64,000 nt of DNA from contig CM024190.1 of assembly GCA_013433145.1 (NCBI GenBank), forward strand, positions 5,721,620 through 5,785,619, written 5' to 3'. Shown here piece after piece: positions 1 through 14,451 of the stretch. This DNA is from Ascaris suum (Eukaryota > Nematoda > Chromadorea > Rhabditida > Ascarididae). The number at the start of each line of letters is the position of its first letter. The stretch's first letter is position 1. The position numbers were made by a program, and so were the translations under genes. The notes beneath the pieces are model-generated. The model had not been told where the DNA came from and searched no databases. It worked only from the letters and a program-made list of their open reading frames with translations.

Positions 1-3000
1 TGAGTAACATTTTGTCACGGTAAACGGAACAAAAACGGCAAAAAAAAAAAAAAAATTGTCTTTCAACGATAAAGAAATGAGGTGCGAAAGAACTCTCGTT
101 GAGATTTACAAACTGTCGAGCAGAGATTTACATGGAGCAACTTCAACGACAAGGCGCTTCCTATATGTGCATTCAGGTATTGAACTTTTTCCAGAAAGAT
201 ATAAATGTAAACCTCAGCAAGAAGGCAGTTTGATGGCAACTTATTGCAAATATCAACCGATCGAGAATAACGAAGCGATGAGGGACGCGAAAAAATCATA
301 AAAACAATAAAATCCTGGATATAGAAGAATAGATGCAATGCATTTTTGCAATGCAAAAAAAACGTTTCGATGCAAAAAAAAAAGTCGCACGAAAAATATA
401 TTTTGAAAGTGAGACATTATACAAGATAGACATAAAAGATAAGTACTTCATCTATGTGGAGGAGACGAACTCGCTGATAAATATGTTCATAGAATGAGAG
501 CAGTTCATTGCAACTTCTAAGAAATAAGAAATATTATTCTCAATGTTGAAGTAAACTAATCTAACATTAGAGTTGGATTAAGATCGCTATAAAACTTGTC
601 TTTGCGAGGTAACTGAAAGTAAAGAACATTACGACCGCATCAGCTTCTCGGAGATTTAAGCATCCATCTCAGCGAGTTGCAGATTTCTAATGCGAATTTA
701 TCTTTTCAAAAAAAAAAAAAAAAAACAGATTTCTTTTTATACCTTTACTCTTCAAAATTGATGTGATGCAATCTGATCGGATATTTGAGCACTTTTCCAG
801 TGAGGAATTCAAACTCACTAAAAAAAAATTTCGAGATTCTTCATTAAAAATTCCTCGTGAAGGTGCATATTTCCCTGATAATACACTTTGCTCAGATTGT
901 TATCATCACTTCGACTAATGTGCTAGTGTTAAGTTTGTTGTAAGCAACTTCTTGTTTTAGATAGCCAATAGACCAATTTCATTCGTTTAAGAAACAACAA
1001 CAACTTGCGAATTGTGAGGCGAAATTTACTGATGAAAGCGATTAAAAAAGCATTTTTTTTTTTTGGAGACGAACGACTACGATAGTTTTTTGTTGCTTCA
1101 ATTCAATTCTAGTCTCGATAGTGATGGATAAATTCATACAAATGATTGATCGCTGGTATTATTTTGTTAATTAATACTCCTTTAATAGGTAGGCCTTATT
1201 CTAAAATTGTCGTTACTTTAGAAAAAAAAACTATGGTGATAGGTGAATTCTCCATCCATAAAGGAGTGCAAATATGTTTAAGGAAGATATTAGCTAGTAA
1301 ATAAGAGGAAGGAGCTGTGACAGGCTGCGACAAGAACAAAAACGTCCGCTAATAAACGAACGGCATTACACAAACATAAGATAGACAGTGGACGAGAAAA
1401 TATTGAAATCTCAGGCATTTACGTTCATGTGACACATTGAAGTTTCTCTACGATCCATTCAACATTTTTTCGTGATCACCGAAACAAAAATCAGCTTTCA
1501 GTTATTTACAACGATCGCTGCGACGCTTTATGAAATAATCGTCTCCATTTTGCTCAACTTTCAAAACGCCACCCAAACTGCAGTTACTCTTGTCTCTTTA
1601 TTCAACTATAAATTCTACTTTACAATAGAATTTATAATAAATGTCGCCAACTTCAGTCCATCCTATGCCATTGTGCTTTCCTCCTCCCCTCTCCTCTTAG
1701 GCCATTGTGCTTCATAGAGAAAGCAAACAAAGCTGGAATGCTGACCAGACGAGCATTACAGCCACATTCAAAAAGTTCACATTCATAGCCACTCGCTATG
1801 CAAATACCACGTCCACGCTAAGTTTAGGTGAAAATGTTTGGAAAAAAACAGGGCTGATAAATATGGAAATATATTAGCTTGAAGCTGGCATATAAAAAAG
1901 CGAATATTATCCATCATATATGAAAATATAACACCAAAAATTGTTGATTTTTTTTTTTTTGCAAAATGGGTGTCAGTTGTAAAACACACAAAAGATATCC
2001 AGAAAGTTTGGAACTAATCGGCTGCACCTGCAATAAAAAACAAAATTATGCTTCACTGCGGTCAGCTAAGTTTGCTATGGAATTTTTTCAGCACTAACAG
2101 GCGCAAAAGCTGAGGTGATATACGCTTTGCACTTGGCTTACCTAAGCAATCACCTCCATAAATTCATAAAACATGTAATAAAATATGCAAAATACTTTTC
2201 TATTAAAAAAAAAATCTATTTTCCTCGACTCGACTGGTTCGAAAGAAAAGCATTTTTTTGGTACAATTAAATACCTGCAACTCATACTGAAGCTGGTGGA
2301 TAATAGTGGAATATCGCAAATAGCACTCTACGGTGTAAAATAAACCGAGCAAAATTTCGCAACCTCCAGCTTTCAACCACCACATAGGCAGATAAACAAA
2401 AATTCAGCGGTTGATGTTTTTTCCATATTAGAAAACGTGCTAATATTCCACCACTTTATTTTATATCAGAGAATACTAGAGAACAGTTTAAATTTTTACG
2501 CTAGAAATGTAGAATGGAATATGTGCTGAAAGAGGAAACAGAACCTAGTATAATAGAGCTTAAAAATCGGAAACTCCTTTCAAACTATTCTTTTAATTCG
2601 AACTATTCAATAATCCCCAACTTTTATATAATATAACTTTGTTTCACTTCTCAGCGAACTGGTATACCACTACCTCTAATGCTTTGCGCCCGTCTAGTTG
2701 AATCCGAATTCCTGCGATGGCCAACTTGACTTTTCAGTGGTATAAAGCGCATCGAAGAGCGCGATTCAGTGGAAATCCACTTATTCTTATCGAAATAACA
2801 ACGAGAGGAAATGGTGGAGGGATTCTCGTAGTGACGGGTACTATTGTGATGGTGCAGGCGCGGTTTTATATGAAGGAAGAAAGAGCGCTATGGGCAGCGG
2901 TGTTTCTTCACGTTGAACAAGCAGGAAATGTTTTGATTTCGGTATTTAAAGTCAGTTTAGTTGAATAGAGGGCGGCGAATAAACAAGGAGGTCGATAAGG

Positions 3001-3173
3001 CGAAGGCACGGATAAATTAGCTCGCGGTACCAAAGAGTATCCCCGTGCCGCTCTATTAAAAGTCGGGTAGCGCTTCGGTTTATTTACCTGAGCAGTTGGT
3101 AGCGTCAGTGAAGTTTGCCGAAAAAGTCGGTAGCCTCTTGGTTTTTTAGAGTGTTAATGTGCTAGACCTGCCA
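1..3173. other. No gene recognised
   Basis: AT-rich sequence with short poly-A and poly-T runs. The only frame of note (2717-2968, plus, 83 codons, beginning MANLTFQWYKAHRRARFSGN) may be an upstream part of the relic that follows, but has no recognised similarity. Confidence 0.5.
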
Positions 3174-4950
3174 AATGGTGGATGCCTTCTTCGTGGAGTA
3201 TCTGTCCCATGGTCATTTTTTCAACGAACGACCCTGCGATAACTATACTCACGCGCGTTTGTATGAAATTTTCTAGGATGAGTTTGCCACGTTTGGCACG
3301 GACTTTGCCGTCTTTTGCAAACATTTGACAGGTGCGATTCTCAATGTCGCACCTTTACAGGAAGACTTGCGTGTCGTTGGGAAGGTGAAAGTCGGGAGGA
3401 AAAAACACTACAGCAAGAAAATTCGGTGGTGGTGATGAATTCATGGAGTTACATCCTCTCCTAATATTGTTGAGATTCGTCACGTTTTTACTGGACAATT
3501 CACAGCGGGTGAGAGTGCAAAGAATATACCATACGGGTCTGTCTGCATTGCATTCTACTCGCTGGAATACCTTCGTACTAATAGAAGAAATTGTCTTTAG
3601 CGCTATAGTGGATAGTGGAGAGGATGGAAAAGTGGGGGGGGGGGGGGGGGGGGAGGAAGGGAGAGAGGAAATGGATAAATTCGGAGGAGGATTTGTGAGA
3701 ATGGACACAGAGATTAGTACAGAAGCATTGTTGTGGTCTATCGATACGCAGCAGCCTCCGCGCCATAGTGATAATATTATATTAAAAAGCTCCGAAAAAC
3801 CTGTAGATGTCATAGGGGAACGCGTATGCGCCAACGATGTGAAGAGAACATATGGTGCTCTTAGAATTGTTGGTCTCTAATGAAGGTATGCAAGTTTTTG
3901 TCGGTTTATTCCTTTGTTGTCTAGCAATCTTGGAAACACGCTTTCAGAAGCAGTGGGTGCTCTAAAGGATGAAAGCTTATCCATACATCTTAGCGATGGT
4001 GACATGCTCGATTAAAGTGATGACAGGATAGGAAATAAATTCGAAGGTAATGAGAATAACGAAAGAAGAATAAGTATCGTAGACTGCTCAGCAGTAGAGA
4101 AGAGTGCAAATGTGGTGAAGAAGAGAAAGAAGTACGAGTTGCCTTGTTTCGAAGCGGTTTGATTAAAAGTTCGATGTGTGTTGATTTCAGTGGTGTGGTG
4201 GTAAAAAATTCAGAGGTTCACTTAACATGGCCAACGCAATGAAACACTTCAATTGCATCGTAGTCGCGAGAGCAGCAAAAGATGCTGCAACGAGTGATCA
4301 ACATTGCAAAAGAGAAGGCAAATGACGAAAAATAGCCGGTGACACCTTCGGCTTTCCAGAGTAGTGAAAACAGGAAATATGAGCTAAAATCAAAGAGAGC
4401 ACAACAGTGCGACCGTTCGAAATTTCTCCAGTAACTCTAATACTCTTGTCCGATGACTTCACAGAATTATTTACCACGCTGAATCCATTTTATGAGATCC
4501 CTCCTCGCGTATAAAACACTGGATTCCTTGTTGGGGAAATCGCTGTGCAAAATGCAAAAGCGCTTAGAATAGACGATAAAGTTATTATCACTGAATGATA
4601 CTGCGTGCTTCATGGATCAGAGTATGAATGAGACCTGTACCGTTGTGATGGTGGGCTTCTGAAGAAAACGTTACACGTCTTGGGAATCCTAAGTGTATAT
4701 AGCGACAGCTTTGAAACCGCACTACAATGAGATTCTTCGAGAAGTATACTTAAAATAAAGCAATATTATTTAAGTAGAATCGCTAGAAATATAACGATGT
4801 AAATGAAGGAATATGAAAAGCTCGAGGCGGATAAACATTACCAGGATGCTTGGATTAATGAACTTTTTGAATCCTACAGAAAATATTAATGGATGAATTT
4901 CAGTTTAAAGTTCCAAATATAGCTGCAATATGTTGTGCACAATCTCTAGC
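3174..4950 (+). pseudogene. Decayed coding sequence of unknown identity
   Basis: Long protein-like stretches occur in one direction but are broken by stops and frame changes. 3174-3597 reads 141 codons with four in-frame stops, including HARLYEIF*DEFATFGTDF and GAILNVAPLQEDLRVVGKVK. About 3923-4160 continues in another frame (LGNTLSEAVGALKDESLSIH). 4401-4900 is again one frame with several stops (PFEISPVTLILLSDDFTELF, NPFYEIPPRV, AWINELFESYRKY). A 20-nt poly-G run interrupts the first part. The composition and preserved frames suggest a former gene or large mobile element, since mutated. I do not recognise the family, and no terminal repeats were found. Confidence 0.5.
3634..3653. repeat. Poly-G tract, 20 nt
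   Basis: Twenty consecutive G on the plus strand, inside the decayed coding relic. It produces false glycine-rich and proline-rich frames on the two strands. Confidence 0.95.
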
Positions 4951-7900
4951 TGCTATTCTGTTCCATATGTTAGCATTTCAAGCATTAAGTACTCGGCTAT
5001 TGTTCATCTCGTCAACTGTAAATAATCCGCCTCGTCAATATCAGTTAAAAGCCCATTCTCACGAATGGAGATCGGGCGGAAAGGAGTAGGAATAGAAGGG
5101 GGAAAAATTGTTAGAACTGAAAGTACTTCCACATCTGAACGGATGTCTACTTTTCAATAGGGCTCTTTTGGCTGCTTTTGAAGAATTTTTTTAAAATTAG
5201 CGAACGAAATGTTTTTTTTATTTGCTTTCTTATTCAATGCGTCCTTCATTATGACACTATTAAGGTGACGTGTTTCCAATTTCGACTTTGCTCGGGACAT
5301 AATCGAATCAAGAACGCAAAACTGTTAGAAGAAAATTTGCAATAAAACCTTGAAACAAAACCGTTTGCAAAATTGAAAAACGGTGAAGAAGCTTACAGTT
5401 TCCGGTATCACCGATGGAAAGCCTATCTTCGAGGTATTCTAAGCGACTTTTTGATTTTTCAGAAGAGCTTAAATTTTAAAAAGAATGCTAGTTTCGAATA
5501 TTTGATAGTATTTCGGCATTTAAATCGAACCATATGGCTGAGTATTTTTTGATAAATTTTCGTTATATATTCAAATGTTTTCGAATTCGTTCATCCCATT
5601 ACTCTCATAATAAAATCGACCAGAAAAAAAAAACGTAGGGAACAATAGAATTCTAAATGAATAATGCAATCAGTGCTTCGATCGCATCAATTATATAGAA
5701 ATTATAACATATATACTTGTGCCAAAATCGCCTATAGACGCTTTCAACTGAAGAAGTAAGAATGGATATGCTGAGCTATGGTTGAGGCGTTTTTGACATG
5801 ATAGGATCAGCATAGTAAACGAGAAATACTTTTAATGACTCAGTGATGCTTAACTATTTCATGACAAGCTTAACGAAGTGTTTTACTAAGGAAAGGTGGC
5901 GTTTCATCTTTCAACAGTATCCACACCGTTTCAAGCTACCAAATGCTATCAACTATGACATCACTATGCGTCTTCTATCTCTTCGCAGTTGGTGAGCACA
6001 TTAATCGAAACGTTTTAATGGAGAGTTTTGAAATGATAAAGTTTGCAAGATATAGATTAATAGGTTGATAGATAATATTGCAGTTGATAGAGATGATAGG
6101 AAGGTATAGAATAATCCCACTGTTTTAGCTTCGATTATTTATTACTAGTTATATACAGTTATATATTACTAAGCAAAGATGCACCAAAAATAGAACAGTC
6201 GATAATGTTCATTGCATAAAATATTATAGTTTCTATTCATAAATATTTAATTTCTAGTCATCAGAAATATTGCATAAAATATTATGGTCTGCAAAAAGCG
6301 GATACAGATATCGTTGCATTCGGCGGTTCGCAAGAAATTCGCCTCAATTATCCGGGAAAGAACGATTTCAAATAGACTCACTAAATATTTATCCTGGAAA
6401 GAGCATTTAGAGGAGTTCAAGTAACTAGCACCTCACCAGCTGTATATCGCAATCGCACTGGAAACTTTTTTTGGACCGCTTATGCGGAAAAACTCTACGG
6501 AAGAAAACAAACGTTTTCAGCAAATTTTTAACGAAACGAGCAAAAAAAATAGGCTTCGAATATGTTTTGCACGTTTAGTTAGTTATTCAACGGAAAATGA
6601 GCTACAATCCCCCCATGCATCGAACGTTCAACAATGAATGCTCTACCTCTTCCCCCCCCCCCCCCCTCCAGCACTACATCAGTTTCCCTTATTTCAAGTT
6701 GTTGCTACACAGCTTCTAAAATTCATCGCTTCGTTTTCAGCTGCAAAATACAGTGCAAAATTTCAAAATGTATGAAAAAACAAATTCAAATTGAAATAAC
6801 GATGGTACGCAACAGTTTAGGCATATAAAATACTAAAAATTGCTGGTAGAAATATAAAGCAAATCATAAGAAACTCAAATAAGTCAGCTGCTATACGATA
6901 TCACATTAGACAGTTACCACGCAATAATGCCCTAGAGATCGATCGAGTCGTAAAACAATGTTGAGCAATTCAGGTTTGCCGCCTGGTCACCAACTTGGCA
7001 GACCGCATTTCATTCGAGTGCTGTGCTATGTATAACGCAATGCACAATGCCTCACTGACACACAACCGGAGGCGAAACAAAGTGTATTACACAGCGCCGC
7101 AGGGTTGCAATTGTCTCAGCATATAAAATAAGCCCCAAGTGTTCGCTAGTCGACGGTCGAATAGCACGTCTTACTTCACCGACGGCGAATCACTGATCGC
7201 TTCAACCTCATCCACAGCACAACTGATCGAGAAAGGTGTATTTCACTCGTCGCCTACCGCGATCACCTCAATTCACTCTCGCACATCTCGCTGTGAGGAG
7301 AACGTACGATAAACTCATAGTGGCATCGTAAACCTCATCTTTGAACTTCAAAGCGTTTCACTATGCAATTCTTTCTAGGCAGAAATCACAGAATGACAAC
7401 TAAAATTCGAATGGAGGATGCCGGTTGGTAGATACCGACTGGCAGCAAGTGCATGTGAATAAAAATGATACTACTTATATTGCAAACACATTGGACACAT
7501 TAAACGGAGTACATATATTAATTCAAATTTACGCATAGATCGATGCGATTCGAGATGCTTCTTGCTAGAACATATTGTGCACAACGTCATCGACTAGAAC
7601 AATCAGCAGCAACGTGACGGAATTTGTGTGATCATATATGTGTGCACTGTGTGCGCCAACTTTCACGAACCTCAATCGATCGATGCACGTGTGAGCAACG
7701 CCAAACAACGGTCCTGCGTGCCGATCGTCACACAAAAATTACGACTTCTCAAGTGAAATTCTCACTTATTAGAGTGCTACCGCTAGAGCTAGTAGGTTCG
7801 ACTCATGATTCCATGTTCATGAACTATTAACGTGACCTCTTGCCACATCCAGAGAACTTTTGAACAGTTTGAAGACCGTTCCAACGCTATCGCGCATTCG

Positions 7901-9119
7901 GTAGGAATTTTTTCCGCATAAAGGACGCTCAAGGTAGAGGCGTCGAGATGTCTGGATGGCTTTTTCATAGGCGAAGAATGCTGTCAACGAATACCGTTTG
8001 GTTAATGCTGAAAAGCGATCAGTGCATTCACCTTTAAGTGGCACACTTACCAAAGTTGCTTATATGATTTTTTCTGCCAGCCTTTGTAGAAAAACATGCT
8101 CACCTATTACTGAGGATAAATTTGATGAAGTATTAGTAAATACATTCATCAACAGTATTTGAAATTAGTATTGTAGAAGTGAACTCCAAAAGTGCATCAA
8201 AATGTTGTTATAGAAATTGCAAGTATACGAAAATCGCAATGATCCAAACAAAATATACTCGAAACCGGAAAATACATGTTTAGCCAACGGTTGCGAAGTG
8301 CATCTATCGTACGCTTTTATAAGTTTAAACCGAAACAACAATCTTGACGGGTAAACAAAACGTTTCGAAAGCAAAGAGTGAGAAACCAAGCAGACGTTTG
8401 ATGATTAGCACTCAAATATTTTCTCAATAAACGGCGGTTTTGCATCATATTTCCGCCCACTATTATGCAGTTGTTTTTTTTTTTTTTGAATTTATTCTAC
8501 TCGAAGGTTCTGTTTTCATTTCTTCGAAATACAAAACATATGTGTACAGTCTATAGCTGTTCTTATCAATAATGAAATAATAATGAACTAATTGTAAAGG
8601 ATGCGTTTCACTTTTTTTAAATTCTGCATTGAGCCTTCGGCAAAATAAAGCACTCTCAGTTCTCTTCCATCTAAATTCAGCTAAGTGCCAAAAGACGGAA
8701 GGCTGAAATACCGTAATTCAACCTGTTAAAACCACTTTCTCTATGTACACTCGTTACACTCAGTTTAAAGGTGGGATCGGTAAGGCGATATGCGCTCAGA
8801 AGTGTGCAAAAGAAGGCAAAACAGCGAACGGCTGAATACGGCTACTTGAATAAATCTTGATGATAGATAACTGCAGTCAGTTGAAGTAGCATCCAACCGC
8901 CTTACAAATCGAACCGGTTAGCCAAAAATGCAAAACTCAAGAGAAAGTGACAAAAGTCAGCGAGCAAAAATGTCATCGTGAGAAGAGAGGAGAAGAGAAA
9001 AAAGAGGAGAAAGAGTGTGTCACAGTTTTTACAAACATCCCGGAAGAGAGGGAAAGCCAAGGACGAAAAGAACTGAAGGAGACAAAGATCTAAACGTGGG
9101 CACTGCAGCGTGCTGATGC
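4951..9119. other. No confident gene; scattered exon-like islands
   Basis: Mostly AT-rich. A segment at about 5921-5992 (plus; acceptor TTTCAACAG, donor TTG|GTGAGC) can be joined in phase to 6260-6378, reading FKLPNAINYDITMRLLSLR and then ADTDIVAFGGSQEIRLNYPG to a stop; the first part faintly resembles the start of M1 aminopeptidases, but the rest does not. At 7122 there is TATAAAATA followed by a GC-richer stretch that could be a promoter and 5' UTR. Neither is supported well enough to call a gene. Confidence 0.35.
6652..6666. repeat. Poly-C tract, 15 nt
   Basis: Fifteen consecutive C in an otherwise AT-rich stretch without a recognised gene. Confidence 0.95.
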
Positions 9120-9545
9120 TCACTTCACTATCGCAGTTGCCTGTGCAGCCATTCCGCCGAATAACGACCACTGGCGGCGCACTGTCATGCCATCATTGTG
9201 GTGCATTTTCCACGACAAGACTTTCGCCGGTCTTAGCATCCTTATACTGCGAGGTAAAAAAGTGCACAGGAGGTCCATAGGAATGCTTACTTCGCATTTT
9301 GCCTCCTCAAATGGTCATACTGAAACTGAATTTAGTTGCGAAAGATAGATGGAAATTGAAAACTCACATCTGGTGGTTCGGTGTAAAATTTAGTGTATCG
9401 AATGTTGAGTTTAGCGAATGACATTGCGTTTTTTCAAGGCATCTTGCAGAAGTGCAAACGGGCATACCTTCATATTTTTGCAAGACATTGTGCTGGTGAG
9501 TTACGCCGATTTTAATTTCTACGGTATCTTTTTCGAACAGGAAAC
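9120..9545 (-). CDS. Unassigned minus-strand exon-like segments
   Basis: Several short open segments with plausible splice sites occur together. 9545-9478 (acceptor CCGCTAG, donor GAAG|GTATGC) reads in part EKDTVEIKIGVTHQHNVLQK. 9424-9368 starts at ATG and reads MSFAKLNIRYTKFYTEPPD up to donor GAT|GTGAGT. 9319-9291 lies between TTTCAG and AA|GTAAGC. 9246-9120 follows CTCGCAG and runs open to a stop. Joining the last three keeps phase and gives a 70-residue peptide; joining 9368 directly to 9246 also keeps phase and gives 36 residues. No family recognised; chance is possible because the segments are short. Confidence 0.25.
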
Positions 9546-12559
<3,014 letters not shown>

Positions 12560-12808
12560 GAATATACGAACATGTATGTATACATATGCACGTGCACACA
12601 TATGTACATCCTCGTATATAAATACATAAATGTATACATATACACAATTGGAGCAACAACTTATGTACACAAGTCACATAGTCATATTGGTTGAGGTATA
12701 CTTCTTTATATAAATGTGCTCCGAGATATGGGCATTTGCCTGGATGCCAGATTGGAGTTCGTCCACTGATAACGTTTTCACGGTTCATCAAACTGTGTAC
12801 ATATACAC

Positions 12809-12947
<139 letters not shown>

Positions 12948-13283
12948 AAAAGGATTCTCCATTAAACACTTAAAATAAGCTTAAAGAAAGTGTTTAACTG
13001 CATTACATCAGCTTTCTTTGCATGCAATCTGTAAAGTTGTCATTAGCTTTTCAGTGGTTTCCGTTGTATTAATCAAATCAGTGATGAAACAGAAACCCCT
13101 TCATTCCATTGTATATGTTTTCTCTAGCTCCATCCCACCCTGTACATCAGAATTCATCTACACAAAATTCATCGGTACGCGTTGTCGTGCGCAAACCGAT
13201 AGCACAACTGAATGCACTCTTACTCGCACTTTTAATTAATTTTATCAGGCATTTTGCTTGTAGTATATCTCCAAGAAAATATT

Positions 13284-14451
13284 CTACTTGTTGACTTCAC
13301 TAGCAGCTAACCAATCCAACATTGCCTGAGGAGTTACAACAGCTATCGAGATCGACTTCTGTGAGTTCAGGCTATAATGACGTAAAAACATAACTAAATC
13401 TGCCATGAGACGTACATATGAAGGCAAATAGAATGCAGCAACGGATAAATAGGGCATTATGATAAACCGTTGAAGAGCAATATAAAAGGGTTGAAAGACG
13501 AGTATTCCTGTAAAGAAATAAACCTGTAATAATTTATGAATTAGAAGGATTGCGAGCGGAAAAATTTTTTTAAAACAAGTTTGTTGAGGACTAGTGAACG
13601 AATACGACACTAGCGAGCTCTCGGCAGGACACATATGGCTCGACGACATGCGCTAATGAGTGCCTTCGTGGAAGATTGCTGCTTGCGTGGGCTTTTCTTC
13701 AGGAAACACTGTCTTTTAACCACAGACACACTGCCGCATGGCAATCGTACATCCGATGAGTTGTGTTGACGAACATATGAATCATCCAAACCGACGTACT
13801 CATCGAACAACGCTACTAATGTATCAATCAAGAAGCTATTTTGATAACGGAAAATGTAAAACGTAAATGATAGGGTGAATGCTACTAAAGACACCTGAAA
13901 AACGTCAAAAAATACGCTATTTTGTGCGGAGGATTTTTTGTGGAACAGAGATCGCTGAGGATTGCCGCTCTAGGAATGTCCAAATGTCAAACTGGCTGAC
14001 GTGGTCGAAATTTCATACGATATCATATTGATCTAGGAAAGTGTGGCGTAGGGATCATCTGGAAGTGAAATATTGCGAGCCGACCTCCAAGAGCACTGCA
14101 ATATATTAGAAAAAACATGGATTTATTCGCTATAAAGAATCACAGATATACGGCATAATCATGAATCGTTTAACGAAAGCGTATAGGTGAGCCGGAGGGT
14201 GACGGCCGTCAAAGAGGAAATGGCCATGTGTGGCAAGTTTATCTGGAGGAGATTATGAGTGCATACTAGCAGTGGCATGTGAGAGCAATGCCCCTTCTTT
14301 GAATTAGATTAGATTCCATCTTTAAAACCTGATGCCCCCAATGAGCATCGAGGACGTCGTCGTCCTTTACGCACACATCCCTCATCGCCCCTTGCATCAC
14401 TGATGTTATCTTTTCGTTATCGTTGCTCGGTGTCATCTCGATCTTCGACAA
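13284..14451 (-). CDS. Unassigned minus-strand exon-like segments, partly membrane-spanning
   Basis: Three open segments lie on the minus strand. 14451-14266 reads KIEMTPSNDNEKITSVMQGA and continues to a possible donor (CAG|GTTTTA) near 14325. 13896-13610 follows a strong acceptor (GTTTTTCAG) and begins VSLVAFTLSFTFYIFRYQ, a likely membrane helix, then a polar region with paired basic residues. 13525-13284 follows TTATTACAG and begins VYFFTGILVFQPFYIALQRF, two likely helices, ending at a stop at 13284. They look like 3' exons of a multi-pass membrane protein. I cannot name a family, nor show that all three belong to one transcript; phases between the last two fit only with an internal donor (for example GTG|GTTAAA). 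Confidence 0.35.

Noticed and set aside
3355..3834. 159-codon minus-strand frame with a polyproline stretch
   Set aside because: The proline run is the complement of the poly-G tract, and the plus strand here has the better protein-like reading.
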